From: a virus
Length of the DNA stretch: 28,165 nt
IMG/VR virus record: IMGVR_UViG_3300044610_000130
Location: 1 to 28,165 of that record
Reading direction: 5' to 3' (one strand)
The notes under the pieces are model-generated. The model was not told the origin of the DNA, ran no database searches, and saw nothing but the letters and a program-made list of their open reading frames with translations. Shown piece by piece: positions 16,651 through 23,827 of the stretch (position 1 is its first letter; each line of letters begins with the position of its first letter). A program made the position numbers and the translations under genes.

Positions 16651-17201
16651 TATATACCGATGTTGTTTTGTTTGATAAAGAACCTTTCGGGCTGATTGCC
16701 TGTAAATCCTGCGTAATCGGGATAGTCCGCCTTGTTTTGATAAATAAAATCATCAAGAATTCTATTTAGTTCCACCATGCGATTCCATGCCCTTACGGAT
16801 GTCTTTACGATGCTTACAGGTGTCGCATTTTCAGGAAGTTGGCGTATAACACCAACCCCTGAGTTGTGCGATTTTAATCCAGTTAGAATCTTCGTAAAAA
16901 CATAGTTAGCTATCGGGCTTTCTTTTTCCGAATTAGCTAACCCCCGCCACTTATTCAATAACCCATTTGAGTCGGTGAATTCAGCACCCTTCCAGATGTC
17001 ATACCAAATGCCAGACGTAGGGTTTGATGCAATGGCAGCGGTTAAGTCCTTTGCCATTTTATACCCTAAGAAGTCAACAAGGTAGTTATCTTCATGGATA
17101 GCCGTCATCTCGATGTAGTACTGCCCCTCAGACTTTGAATCGTCTGTGTTTGGCAGTATGTTATCACCAACAAAATATGAGTTATCGATTATCGTAGCCA
17201 T
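16650..17201 (-). CDS. Head-tail connector (adaptor-like) protein
   Basis: This 183-aa protein starts MATIIDNSYFVGDNILPN. It is mostly helical with a segment LVDFLGYKMAKDLTAAIA and WNRMVELNRILDDFIYQ near the C-terminus. Helical proteins of this length, directly after the capsid, are typical head-tail adaptor (gp6-like) proteins in Bacteroidetes phages. It is separated from the capsid gene only by the 59-aa gene. The stop overlaps the start of the tail completion gene (TAATG). Confidence 0.7.
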   Translation of the reverse strand: MATIIDNSYFVGDNILPNTDDSKSEGQYYIEMTAIHEDNYLVDFLGYKMAKDLTAAIASNPTSGIWYDIWKGAEFTDSNGLLNKWRGLANSEKESPIANYVFTKILTGLKSHNSGVGVIRQLPENATPVSIVKTSVRAWNRMVELNRILDDFIYQNKADYPDYAGFTGNQPERFFIKQNNIGI

Positions 17202-17207
17202 ACGGAT

Positions 17208-17387
17208 TTACTTTTTTACATGACCTTTTGCAATCAAGGTATCAGCAGTTTCAGCGTTAAGAGTGTATTTTTTACCCTCTTTGTATTTATCCTTTTTGCC
17301 TGTTCCTATTACGATAACAAAGCCTTTAGGTGCTTGTACTGCTTCTTCCTGTTTTGCGGGTTCTTGTGTGTGTGTTGCTTTCGCCAT
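17208..17387 (-). CDS. Small conserved-looking protein after the capsid
   Basis: This 59-aa protein starts MAKATHTQEPAKQEEAVQ with a disordered E/Q/A-rich N-terminus and then a compact basic domain (FVIVIGTGKKDKYKEGKKY, LNAETADTLIAKGHVKK). The C-terminal part, EGKKYTLNAETADTLIAKGHVK, matches the short domain seen in many phages between capsid and connector, with the pattern GxxYxLxxxxAxxLIxxGxV. It probably is a small head-tail joining or capsid-associated protein. It was read directly from the strand, with an ATG at 17387 11 bases after the capsid stop. Confidence 0.75.
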   Translation of the reverse strand: MAKATHTQEPAKQEEAVQAPKGFVIVIGTGKKDKYKEGKKYTLNAETADTLIAKGHVKK

Positions 17388-17398
17388 ACTATTTAAGA

Positions 17399-18625
17399 TT
17401 AAGGAGTTTCAAGTGCTGCAATAGCGTTTGTGATGTTTGAAGCGTAAACAATAGCTGCTTTGTCGTTCTCTTTCACATAGTGAACAGCACGCATTTCACC
17501 TAAGATGGTAACTTGGTTTTTAGTGAAGTTATCGCTGTTCAAACCGACGCTGATATTGAACTCTTCACGAATACCCAATGTACATTTAGATGGGTCAAGG
17601 ATGTAGGCTTCATTAGCAGTTACGCCGTTGTTTTCTACAACCAACAGACCGGCAGAGGTCATCAACCCGCCCGGAACATCGGTAGCATAACGACCGTTTT
17701 TGTCTTTCACCATGCGAAGCAAAGCAACGTCATTCGGGTTCATCAATGCAACCGTTGCGTTATAGTTTGATTTAGCAACCTGAGCCTTTGCAGTCACAAG
17801 GAAGTCAAAGATATTGGCGTTCTCAATCAGATCAGTAAATCCGGTTGTTGCATAAGCAGTTGCGTATGTTTCAATACCTTTCAAGTTCGGGCTTGTACCG
17901 CTACCTGTTAAGATTTGCGAATCCAATTCTAATTCAACCAATTCGCGTAATTCATCATTGATGATTGACTGCAAGTATGGCAAATCAGCAAGGGCCTGTT
18001 TTGTAACGGTTACATAAGAAGCAACGGTTTCAACAGGTAACTTACGCTCCACCAAATTGAAATCGGATTGTGACTTAGCATTACCTTCGGTCTGCATACC
18101 TGCACCACCTTCAGGGGTTGCTTTGTCAAACCAGCTGATATATTGGTCTGCAATCGGACGGGTACGGATTAATTGGCGCAAGAACGGCGCACGACGGGCA
18201 AATTGGCCCACATTCGGATCCCATGAAGAAATCCCTACAAAGCCGCCTGAGTAGTTAGATGAACTCATGTTAGCCACGTCCTTGTTTACGATTGACATCT
18301 CAACCGATTGACCGGGCTTCCAATTCTTCAATTGCTCGATGTGCTGACCTAATTGTTTGCTTACTTGGTCCGAAAATGTTGGTTCTTTGTAGTCACGTTG
18401 TTTCATGGCCTGCAATTCTTCGATTGCAATACCTTGAGCCTTCAACGTGTCTGTTAAAGAGTCCTGAACGGCTTTAGTTTCCGTTTTGATTGATTCGGTT
18501 AATGCTTCCACCTTTGAAGCAAATTCTTGATTGTTTATCATCCCGTTTAATTTATCGGTGACAAACTTTTGTGCCTGACCTGTGATTTCTGAAATCAGGG
18601 CTTTTTCTTGTTCGTTAAATTCCAT
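17399..18625 (-). CDS. Major capsid protein, HK97 fold
   Basis: This 408-aa protein has the HK97-fold layout. A charged coiled-coil delta/scaffold region lies at residues 1-75 (MEFNEQEKALISEITG, VEALTESIKTETKAV, LKAQGIAIEELQAM). The mature part starts near 110-125 (NMSSSNYSGGFVGIS). The core includes RRAPFLRQLI, ERKLPVETVASYVTVTKQALADLP and LVELELDSQILTGSGTSPNLKGI, the last a typical HK97-family motif (LDxQLLxGxGTxxxLxGI). The C-terminal P-domain contains VALMNPNDVALLRMVKDKNG and GEMRAVHYVKENDKAAIV. The prohead protease encoded just upstream should remove the delta domain. Portal, protease, capsid order is canonical. Confidence 0.92.
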   Translation of the reverse strand: MEFNEQEKALISEITGQAQKFVTDKLNGMINNQEFASKVEALTESIKTETKAVQDSLTDTLKAQGIAIEELQAMKQRDYKEPTFSDQVSKQLGQHIEQLKNWKPGQSVEMSIVNKDVANMSSSNYSGGFVGISSWDPNVGQFARRAPFLRQLIRTRPIADQYISWFDKATPEGGAGMQTEGNAKSQSDFNLVERKLPVETVASYVTVTKQALADLPYLQSIINDELRELVELELDSQILTGSGTSPNLKGIETYATAYATTGFTDLIENANIFDFLVTAKAQVAKSNYNATVALMNPNDVALLRMVKDKNGRYATDVPGGLMTSAGLLVVENNGVTANEAYILDPSKCTLGIREEFNISVGLNSDNFTKNQVTILGEMRAVHYVKENDKAAIVYASNITNAIAALETP

Positions 18626-18638
18626 TTGTTTGTGATTT

Positions 18639-19472
18639 TTAATAGTTAAAAAAATTGTGCTTCACGAGCTTTGAATAGTCCACCTGATTGGCAGTTGCCG
18701 GATCGGGGTTGTCTGAATTGTCATCAACGGATTCAGGATATGTTATAGGGGTTGCATCGTTGCTACCAAATAGCACCATACTACCCTCTTTAATTATTTT
18801 TGCCTCTTCTATGCCCCACAAATACCCCGCTTCATCAACGGCTTCTTTGTTTACGATGTCTGGGTAAACTGAATCGAAGTATAGTTTATTTTCAGCGTAT
18901 TCCTTATCGTTTGAATTGATACCTAAACGCAGTTTAACGTATTGCATCCTTACGCTGTTTTGTATCGGGCGCTTCTGTTCAATGATTTCCTTTGCGATTG
19001 GGTTTACTATCTTATCCAACTCGATTTCATAAACCAGCGCCTCAGTTGTTCCAGCGTAGTTCTTACCCAAAAACGCCCATGAAACAACCTTAACCATCGG
19101 CTTCACATCCGTAGGCCATGCGATTATACTTGTTGTCTTTAGTTCATGGTCCATGACGTAGAACAACTTACCATCCTGCTCATTAACTGACTTAGACCAA
19201 ATGCCGGGCCTATGAACGTCACCATGAGAATCATAGTAATTGATGGTATTGATTACGGGATAAACCGCAGTTGATTTCATCGGGAACGGTTGCCCCTTTT
19301 GGCTTACGGCGTCCTTCATCAATTCAAATGGCGCAAACTGACCTTTACTTTTCGATTCGTATATTGCTGCCTTTTTTATCGCTATCAACTTCGGTTCGTT
19401 GGCCTTCAATTCCTTGAATAGTTCCGCCTTGTTTGTGAAGGTTTTGTTCAGTTCCGGTATAAATATTTTCAT
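18639..19472 (-). CDS. Prohead maturation protease (S78/HK97 type)
   Basis: This 277-aa protein lies between portal and capsid, the standard protease slot. Residues 75-110 read NTINYYDSHGDVHRPGIWSK then YVMDHEL, with H109 a likely catalytic histidine, and residues 170-178 read IQNSVRMQY, where S173 fits the catalytic serine. The region between (KVVSWAFLGKNYAGTTEALVYE) corresponds to the usual beta-rich core. The DxxGDxxxxGxW...H pattern is characteristic of HK97-type prohead proteases. The N-terminal 70 residues, a K/E-rich stretch, may guide incorporation into the prohead. The start at 19472 is 26 bases after the portal stop; an alternative frame here (19554..19345) is judged a shadow. Confidence 0.82.
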   Translation of the reverse strand: MKIFIPELNKTFTNKAELFKELKANEPKLIAIKKAAIYESKSKGQFAPFELMKDAVSQKGQPFPMKSTAVYPVINTINYYDSHGDVHRPGIWSKSVNEQDGKLFYVMDHELKTTSIIAWPTDVKPMVKVVSWAFLGKNYAGTTEALVYEIELDKIVNPIAKEIIEQKRPIQNSVRMQYVKLRLGINSNDKEYAENKLYFDSVYPDIVNKEAVDEAGYLWGIEEAKIIKEGSMVLFGSNDATPITYPESVDDNSDNPDPATANQVDYSKLVKHNFFNY

Positions 19473-19498
19473 CTTGCTTTAGTATTTCTTTTTCAAGT

Positions 19499-20830
19499 TT
19501 AGCTCTCTTCAGGCGTATCACCCTCTCCGCTTCCTGTTTGGTTAGTATTTTCATAAATTTCGCTCATTTGATACTTGTATCGGTTGCCGTCGGTGATAGG
19601 CTTTTGCCCTATCATTTCCAACATCTGATTGAATGTAATTGCATTCAGATTGAACTGCATTTCAGCGGCTTCGGTGATGGCTTTTATTCCTTTGCCCTTC
19701 TCCTCATTGCTTTCTTGCATTACTTCTAAATGGTCATAGGTTTTTTTAATCAGCACCTTCGAAGTATCCACTTTAAGCAATTCCATCAACTGCATACAAT
19801 ACGATTCAGCCATAGGTATAACCGTATCTTGATACAATGATTTCCACGCTGTGTTCTGATTGTTGAAAGTACTTCCTTCAAGTTGCAACAAGTCTTTCGG
19901 GTAGCCTAACCCCGTTGCAATGTCAAACGTGGCACGTTTATAGGTTTCATTTAGCCCTAATTCAGTTGCATTGAATGACATTGACTGCCATTGAAGGGCT
20001 GCGTCTGTGATGATGATTTGACTTTGATCCGGTTGGAATCCGTATGCATTTTTGAAGTCACGTTGTATTTCATCCCTTGCCTCAGTACTCATTGGCTCCC
20101 TATCAAGTTCACCCGCTGCGGTGTTTGCCAATATACCTCTCGGACCTCTATGCGTCATCATTTCGTTTTCCGCATTGTAGTACGAAATCAGAATTGATAT
20201 TGGCTTGCTTAGTGGGCCCAATGGTGATTCAGGTAAATAAAAGTTATCGGTCGGTAATGTATTGGCCGTAAAGAAATACACCTTATCAGGATTGATAACG
20301 GTATCAAATTGCCCGTATTTAAACGTGAACCTATCAATCCAATCGCTGTTCTTCCTTACGTTATACGGATTCTTTCGGTCATCAATGACAATATCGCAAA
20401 ACTGAGGAGGAAGTACCCACATCTCAGTCGGTGGAAATCCAATAGGCCCCTTGAAGATAACAGGGCAATACCCATAAGCGCGGGTATAACCTACGACTTG
20501 TGCTTCGAATTGCGCCTGTGTTTGTAGCGTGTTTGGTTTCTTGATGATGCCTTCGATGTCGGTATAGGCACCGCGCACAGCTTTACCCGATTGCGGATTA
20601 ACCACTTCGGTAATGCCATTGCCAAACGCTTCGACTTCTTTATTGATGATTGTGGATACAACAGGGCATTCCTTCAATGCTTTTAGCACTCCATCCGGTG
20701 TGCCTGATTTCTCCCATTTGATAGCACCGTTTAACCAAAAGAATTCATAAGGCTTTGATATATCAATGACCCTATTTTGCTGCTTTACAGCATCTTTCTT
20801 TTTGAACAGATTTGAAAAAAAATTAGCCAA
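19499..20830 (-). CDS. Portal protein, start codon TTG inside a hairpin
   Basis: This 443-aa protein is a phage portal (HK97/SPP1-type): N-terminal SKPYEFFWLNGAIKWEK, a central YNAENEMMTHRGPRGILAN segment, then the clip/wing region QPDQSQIIITDAALQWQSM, ATFDIATGLGYPKDLLQLEGSTFNNQNTAWKSLYQ and the crown/C-terminal EEKGKGIKAITEAAEMQFNLN. The portal forms the dodecameric DNA gate at one capsid vertex. The first residue is encoded by TTG (20830-20828), with no in-frame ATG nearby. That TTG is paired in the 3' arm of a hairpin at 20826-20857, followed by a U8 tract inside codons 3-6, so translation may be controlled. The Com-like gene ends 52 bases upstream of this start. Confidence 0.92.
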   Translation of the reverse strand: MANFFSNLFKKKDAVKQQNRVIDISKPYEFFWLNGAIKWEKSGTPDGVLKALKECPVVSTIINKEVEAFGNGITEVVNPQSGKAVRGAYTDIEGIIKKPNTLQTQAQFEAQVVGYTRAYGYCPVIFKGPIGFPPTEMWVLPPQFCDIVIDDRKNPYNVRKNSDWIDRFTFKYGQFDTVINPDKVYFFTANTLPTDNFYLPESPLGPLSKPISILISYYNAENEMMTHRGPRGILANTAAGELDREPMSTEARDEIQRDFKNAYGFQPDQSQIIITDAALQWQSMSFNATELGLNETYKRATFDIATGLGYPKDLLQLEGSTFNNQNTAWKSLYQDTVIPMAESYCMQLMELLKVDTSKVLIKKTYDHLEVMQESNEEKGKGIKAITEAAEMQFNLNAITFNQMLEMIGQKPITDGNRYKYQMSEIYENTNQTGSGEGDTPEES

Positions 20831-20857
20831 TATCCACTTGTTTAAATGGTTATTGGC
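20826..20857 (-). promoter_or_regulatory. Hairpin covering the portal start codon (candidate translational switch/attenuator)
   Basis: In minus-strand RNA the arms GCCAAUA and UAUUGGC pair perfectly (7 bp). An A-A mismatch and 3 more pairs (CCA/UGG) extend the stem over a 10-base loop. The 3' arm contains the portal UUG start. Immediately after it come UAA and eight U residues, so the element also has the shape of an intrinsic terminator. It lies 25 bases after the Com-like gene's stop. In phage Mu, Com opens a start-codon hairpin of mom; here the same arrangement faces the portal. Structure seen directly, regulation inferred. Confidence 0.6.
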
Positions 20858-20882
20858 TTCTAAATACTGAGCCTTGTTTTTA

Positions 20883-21059
20883 TCAATATGTTTTGTTTGT
20901 GTACCCCTTGCAGGACTTACACCTTATACTGATTTTAGTGCCTTTAGCAAATTTACCCTTCATAAGCAATTTATCACAGACTTTGCCTTTTAGTTTGCCT
21001 TCTGTGATAGTTTGCTTACATCGGATTTCATCCAATACAGCATTTCCGCTATTAGTCAC
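20883..21059 (-). CDS. Com-like zinc-ribbon RNA-binding protein (candidate)
   Basis: Reading from GTG at 21059 gives 58 residues (MTNSGNAVLDEIRCKQ start); a TTG at 21035 gives a 50-residue form starting MDEIRCKQ, closer to Mu Com. It contains four cysteines: C14, then C28 in KGKVCDKLLMKGK, and C47/C50 in ISIRCKSCKGYTN. The pattern IRC...CxKLLxKG...IxIRCxxCK matches Mu Com (IRCxxCNKLLFK...IEIRCPRCK), except that 13 residues separate the first cysteine pair instead of 2. Com is a zinc-binding translational activator. The gene follows the 83-aa ORF in the same frame, 9 bases after its stop. It sits directly before the portal gene and its hairpin. Too short for a 60-residue cut-off. Confidence 0.75.
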   Translation of the reverse strand: MTNSGNAVLDEIRCKQTITEGKLKGKVCDKLLMKGKFAKGTKISIRCKSCKGYTNKTY

Positions 21060-21068
21060 GCTGTAAAA

Positions 21069-21320
21069 TTAAACAATGTTTTTTGAATTATGCAAATTTT
21101 TTATAAATGTTATTTTCATAAAGTGTCCGTTGTCCGAATATTTGATTTGGTAAATGCCCGAATAAGTTGTAAGCGCCCAATGTTTAACCTTTTCATTGCA
21201 CACCAATAAGACATCACATTCATTGCCAATGCCTGACTGCTCAAACTCATGCAACTTTGCCCATACCTTATCACGGGCATATTGCTCATAAAACAAAGAC
21301 CTGGCAGTACCTATTTGCAT
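21069..21320 (-). CDS. Unknown small protein
   Basis: From the ATG at 21320 this gives 83 residues (MQIGTARSLFYEQYARDKVW). A TTG at 21365 would add 15 residues but lies far inside the lipoprotein gene. The sequence has an N-terminal helix, then a beta-rich half (ECDVLLVCNEKVKHWALTTY, GIYQIKYSDNGHF). It overlaps the end of the lipoprotein gene by 10 bases and is followed in the same frame by the Com-like ORF. No motif suggests a function. It may be a moron, since such genes often lie between terminase and portal. Confidence 0.6.
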   Translation of the reverse strand: MQIGTARSLFYEQYARDKVWAKLHEFEQSGIGNECDVLLVCNEKVKHWALTTYSGIYQIKYSDNGHFMKITFIKNLHNSKNIV

Positions 21321-21538
21321 TCTGGGTAAATCATTATACGGTTCAAATTGGTATCTATCTTCCAAAATATAGGAGTTAGATTGTATTGTGCTAATTCAGA
21401 TGCATTGAACCGCTTTTGTTCGGTGATAACCTGTCCATCCTTAACATTCTTACAGGTGTACTTATCGCCTCTTGTGCATGATAGCAGCCCGATTGCCATT
21501 ATTGTTATCAAGTATTTCATAATGCAAATATACATCAT
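21311..21538 (-). CDS. Small lipoprotein after the large terminase
   Basis: The ATG at 21538 overlaps the terminase stop (ATGA). A second ATG at 21520 gives the better signal peptide, MKYLITIMAIGLLSCTRGDK, with lipobox LLSC and C15 as lipidation site. The mature part is about 55 residues with two further cysteines (YTCKNVK and PECK). A minimal lipoprotein in the packaging operon suggests an envelope role (exclusion of other phages, or a spanin-like part), not a virion role. Its function is unknown. With the 158-aa lipoprotein downstream it makes two in this late region. Confidence 0.75.
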   Translation of the reverse strand: MMYICIMKYLITIMAIGLLSCTRGDKYTCKNVKDGQVITEQKRFNASELAQYNLTPIFWKIDTNLNRIMIYPECK

Positions 21539-22701
21539 TTTCTATTTCTGTATGAAAATATCGCATATCTAAGCGCATCCATAGCATGATTAAATGCGTC
21601 CATTGGTTTGTTTGTCGGTTGTCCATCCACTTCGATAAACCTGTATTTCTTTTCCTCCTCAGCTATGTTCTTCGATGACCTTGTGTAAGCTATGCGCTTT
21701 TGTTTAACGTGTAGAATACCCGGCATGATCTCTTTCTTTTCGGCCATCACCGCTGATACCTTTAAACGCCTGAGTTGTAGCACATATTCTTTGTCGTGGT
21801 CGCAGTACATGACCTGCCCAGACTTGTAGCCGTTCTCTGTTGCGTGTTCCTGAATAGCTGCCGGGCTTAGTCCCGTAATGTAGGCGCATTCATGTACGAT
21901 ATAATCCCACTCCATGCCCGGCTTCATTACATAGACCTTAACAAGTGCCGTCGGGTCATTGGTGTATCCGAAGTCACAACCCCAAATGACATTGGACACG
22001 TCCTCCGTCTTAACCGAATCCACTACCCCGAAATGATAAACCGCACCCGACAAACGGCCCGTTAAGCCTCTGGCATAAACCTTCCATAGTTCAGGGTCTT
22101 GTATGCGCTCGATTGAATCCCTAATATCCTGAGGTAAGTATGAATTATGAACGTGCCATGACCTAAGCACCTTAACTGATGGGTATTCGGTTTTGTTCTC
22201 GATAATGCGTTCATGTACCCAAAACCGAAATGAAGGGTTGTAGTCTAAGTAGGTCCTTACATAGGTCCTCATGTTGGCTTCAAAAAAAAGCATGTAATCC
22301 ACCCTTGTAGCTTCATTTAAGTACAAGATATGCCTCTTACCTCCTTTGGCTTGTTCAGCGTTCTCAAATGATTTAAACTCTATGATTGTTCCGTTCTTGA
22401 ATGTATAGACGCGGTCCGATTTGTTGAAGTCCTTGACGCTTCGTTTAACCAATGGATTATTCGCCACAAGTTCGGCCATGATACGCATTGTGTCTTCTTT
22501 TAATTTCGGGACCGTATTACTAACCACCGTTATAACGTAGTTAGGTGCTGCCATTGCAATCGTCACAAGGACTTGCATAATGCAATAAGACTTACCTGAA
22601 GATGTACCGCCTTGATTAATTACTATTCGCTCTGGGGCAAATAGATTTGCGTAATAAAGCGGATCGGGTTGTTTAACAAATGGGCTATGTAGTTGCTCCA
22701 T
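21535..22701 (-). CDS. terL: Terminase large subunit (ATPase and nuclease)
   Basis: From the ATG at 22701 this gives 388 residues (the longer frame to 22722 uses a TTG). ATPase motifs are Walker A GGTSSGKS (31-38) and Walker B-type ILYLNEA (125-131). The nuclease domain holds the RNase H-like acidic residues D243 in WGCDFGYTND, D301 in YCDHDKEY and D375 in NHAMDALRYA. It matches the Terminase_3/6 family of large subunits, the motor that packages DNA and cuts concatemers. It overlaps the small subunit by 17 bases. The sequence is complete at both ends. Combined with the portal and capsid downstream it fixes the packaging module. Confidence 0.95.
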   Translation of the reverse strand: MEQLHSPFVKQPDPLYYANLFAPERIVINQGGTSSGKSYCIMQVLVTIAMAAPNYVITVVSNTVPKLKEDTMRIMAELVANNPLVKRSVKDFNKSDRVYTFKNGTIIEFKSFENAEQAKGGKRHILYLNEATRVDYMLFFEANMRTYVRTYLDYNPSFRFWVHERIIENKTEYPSVKVLRSWHVHNSYLPQDIRDSIERIQDPELWKVYARGLTGRLSGAVYHFGVVDSVKTEDVSNVIWGCDFGYTNDPTALVKVYVMKPGMEWDYIVHECAYITGLSPAAIQEHATENGYKSGQVMYCDHDKEYVLQLRRLKVSAVMAEKKEIMPGILHVKQKRIAYTRSSKNIAEEEKKYRFIEVDGQPTNKPMDAFNHAMDALRYAIFSYRNRK

Positions 22702-23044
22702 CCGTATTATTTGGGAACTCAAGTTTTAATCCAACGGGAGCAATGATGTTAAGTTGTGCAACGTCTTTGCCTTCGCTGTCGGTGTTGGCAACGGGCGTCA
22801 CCACCTTACCATAAGCGCGGTCTAAAAGCAATTCGGCTGCTTTAATATCACCATCCAATGCCCGTTTCTTAACCGCTTCCAATATCTGCTCAGCGGTTTG
22901 TATCCCGTTCTTATCTTCGGTGGACATTATTTTTTTCATCAATTCTTTTAATGCTGGGATTTCTTTAGGCCGTCCGTTCGGGTTTCCTGATTGGCCTTTT
23001 TTGAACGGCGTCCCTTTACCGACTACGTTTTGTGGGTTTGGCAT
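22685..23044 (-). CDS. terS: Terminase small subunit (DUF5681-like)
   Basis: This 119-aa protein begins MPNPQNVVGKGTPFKKGQSG and contains PNGRPKEIPALKELMKK. The FKKGQSGNPxGRPK segment defines the DUF5681 family, which in many phages lies just before the large terminase. The next helices (AEQILEAVKKRALDGDIKAAELLLDRAYGK) fit the oligomerising DNA-binding part. The ATG at 23044 is preceded by two direct repeats and a Bacteroidetes-type promoter (23086-23115). It overlaps terL by 17 bases. Confidence 0.82.
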   Translation of the reverse strand: MPNPQNVVGKGTPFKKGQSGNPNGRPKEIPALKELMKKIMSTEDKNGIQTAEQILEAVKKRALDGDIKAAELLLDRAYGKVVTPVANTDSEGKDVAQLNIIAPVGLKLEFPNNTDGATT

Positions 23045-23048
23045 AAAT

Positions 23049-23068
23049 GGACTGTTTTAGGACTGTTT
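23049..23068 (-). repeat. Two direct repeats in the terS leader
   Basis: GGACTGTTT occurs at 23049-23057 and 23060-23068 (AAACAGTCC on the transcribed strand), 11 bases apart, between the promoter and the terS start. One helical turn spacing suggests a protein-binding site, possibly the cos/pac region recognised by terminase or a leader operator. No direct evidence. Confidence 0.45.
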
Positions 23069-23085
23069 CACTTTGAAATACAAAG

Positions 23086-23115
23086 CAAAGATAAACTATA
23101 TTTCTCAAAACCAAA
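23086..23115 (-). promoter_or_regulatory. Bacteroidetes-type promoter for terS-terL
   Basis: On the minus strand TTTG (23115-23112) is followed after 18 bases by TATCTTTG (23093-23086), matching the Bacteroidetes consensus TTTG-N18-20-TAnnTTTG. Transcription would begin about 35-40 bases before the terS ATG. It lies right after the terminator hairpin, so it restarts transcription for packaging and head genes. Confidence 0.65.
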
Positions 23116-23118
23116 CAA

Positions 23119-23134
23119 GCCCCTAAAAAGGGGC
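23119..23134 (-). terminator. Intrinsic terminator ending the small-gene cassette
   Basis: GCCCCT and AGGGGC form a 6-bp perfect GC-rich stem over an AAAA (UUUU) loop. In the minus-strand transcript it is followed by TTGTTTGGTTTT. The terS promoter starts within this T-rich tail, so the two elements are packed back to back. Confidence 0.65.
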
Positions 23135-23185
23135 CTGCTTAGAAAATGATAAAACAACAATTGAAAATGGATTTGGCAAAGGTAA

Positions 23186-23344
23186 TTAATAAATCCAAAT
23201 AATACAAATCAAATCTAATACCATTGCGATATAGATTAGGTAATTGATTGCAAGATAATACTTTCGCTTCATCTTCTTTTCATTGTGTTCGATTACCGGA
23301 ACGGCTGCGAAAAGTAGCAGCAGGATTGTTAGGAGGAGTTTCAT
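23186..23344 (-). CDS. Small two-TM membrane protein
   Basis: This 52-aa protein is read from ATG at 23344: MKLLLTILLLLFAAVPVIEH is a first hydrophobic helix (residues 2-18), then NEKKMKRK is a basic loop, and a second helix YLIYIAMVLDLICIIWIY runs to the end. It is a hairpin-type membrane protein, perhaps holin- or exclusion-like. It lies between a 120-aa unknown gene and the terminator, so it is the last gene of the cassette. Its first helix could also be a signal peptide. It was read directly; too short for a 60-residue cut-off. Confidence 0.7.
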   Translation of the reverse strand: MKLLLTILLLLFAAVPVIEHNEKKMKRKYYLAINYLIYIAMVLDLICIIWIY

Positions 23345-23409
23345 GTGATTATTGTTTGTTTATTGGTTTTAACTTCGCTTCGCAGGTTGGGAGGTTTTGG
23401 TTGGTTCAT
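23341..23409 (-). CDS. Possible 22-residue ORF coupled to the membrane protein
   Basis: ATG at 23409 opens MNQPKPPNLRSEVKTNKQTI and the stop (TGA at 23341) overlaps the start of the next gene in an ATGA arrangement. That coupling is the only support; the peptide is basic and has no motif. It may be a leader peptide or chance. Confidence 0.3.
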   Translation of the reverse strand: MNQPKPPNLRSEVKTNKQTIIT

Positions 23410-23464
23410 ACTTTTACTTTTTAGCGTTATCAATTTTGATTGGAATGGGGGTTAATGAATTGCT

Positions 23465-23827
23465 TTATACTTTTACTAAATCATCAAAATTCAACCAATG
23501 CAACCAACTTATGCTTTTTCTACTATCATTAGTACCGCATACTCGCACCAGTTTTCTTCTTTTCTTAATGGTATGTGCTTTTACAAAATATTCTTTCCAT
23601 TTATAAATACCACCTATAACGGGAGTTATTACCATTTTTTCAGCATAAATGCCTTCACTTAATTCTGTTAGCTTGTTCCTTGCTCCAACACTATCAGCAC
23701 CCAAATATTCTTCAATCATATCACTCTCTAACCACCAACCGTCACTTCTATGATACCAAATTTTTGGGTTATTAAACCCTATTTGTTCTGCATACTTTTC
23801 AAGTCTCTTTGCTGAGTTTTTTGTCAT
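23465..23827 (-). CDS. Unknown protein in the accessory cassette
   Basis: This 120-aa protein starts MTKNSAKRLEKYAEQIGF and contains WYHRSDGWWLESDMIEEYLG, a KLTELSEGIYAEKMV segment and a basic C-terminal part (KAHTIKKRRKLVRVCG). A winged-helix-like fold is possible from the alternation of helix and beta strands, but I recognise no family. It overlaps the upstream gene by ATGA, so the two are coupled. Position between a promoter and a terminator suggests an accessory (moron) gene. Confidence 0.7.
   Translation of the reverse strand: MTKNSAKRLEKYAEQIGFNNPKIWYHRSDGWWLESDMIEEYLGADSVGARNKLTELSEGIYAEKMVITPVIGGIYKWKEYFVKAHTIKKRRKLVRVCGTNDSRKSISWLHWLNFDDLVKV

Noticed and set aside
19345-19554. 69-codon ORF on the minus strand between portal and protease
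   Set aside because: It overlaps the end of the portal and the start of the protease in another frame. Both neighbours are well supported, and the only gap is 26 bases.
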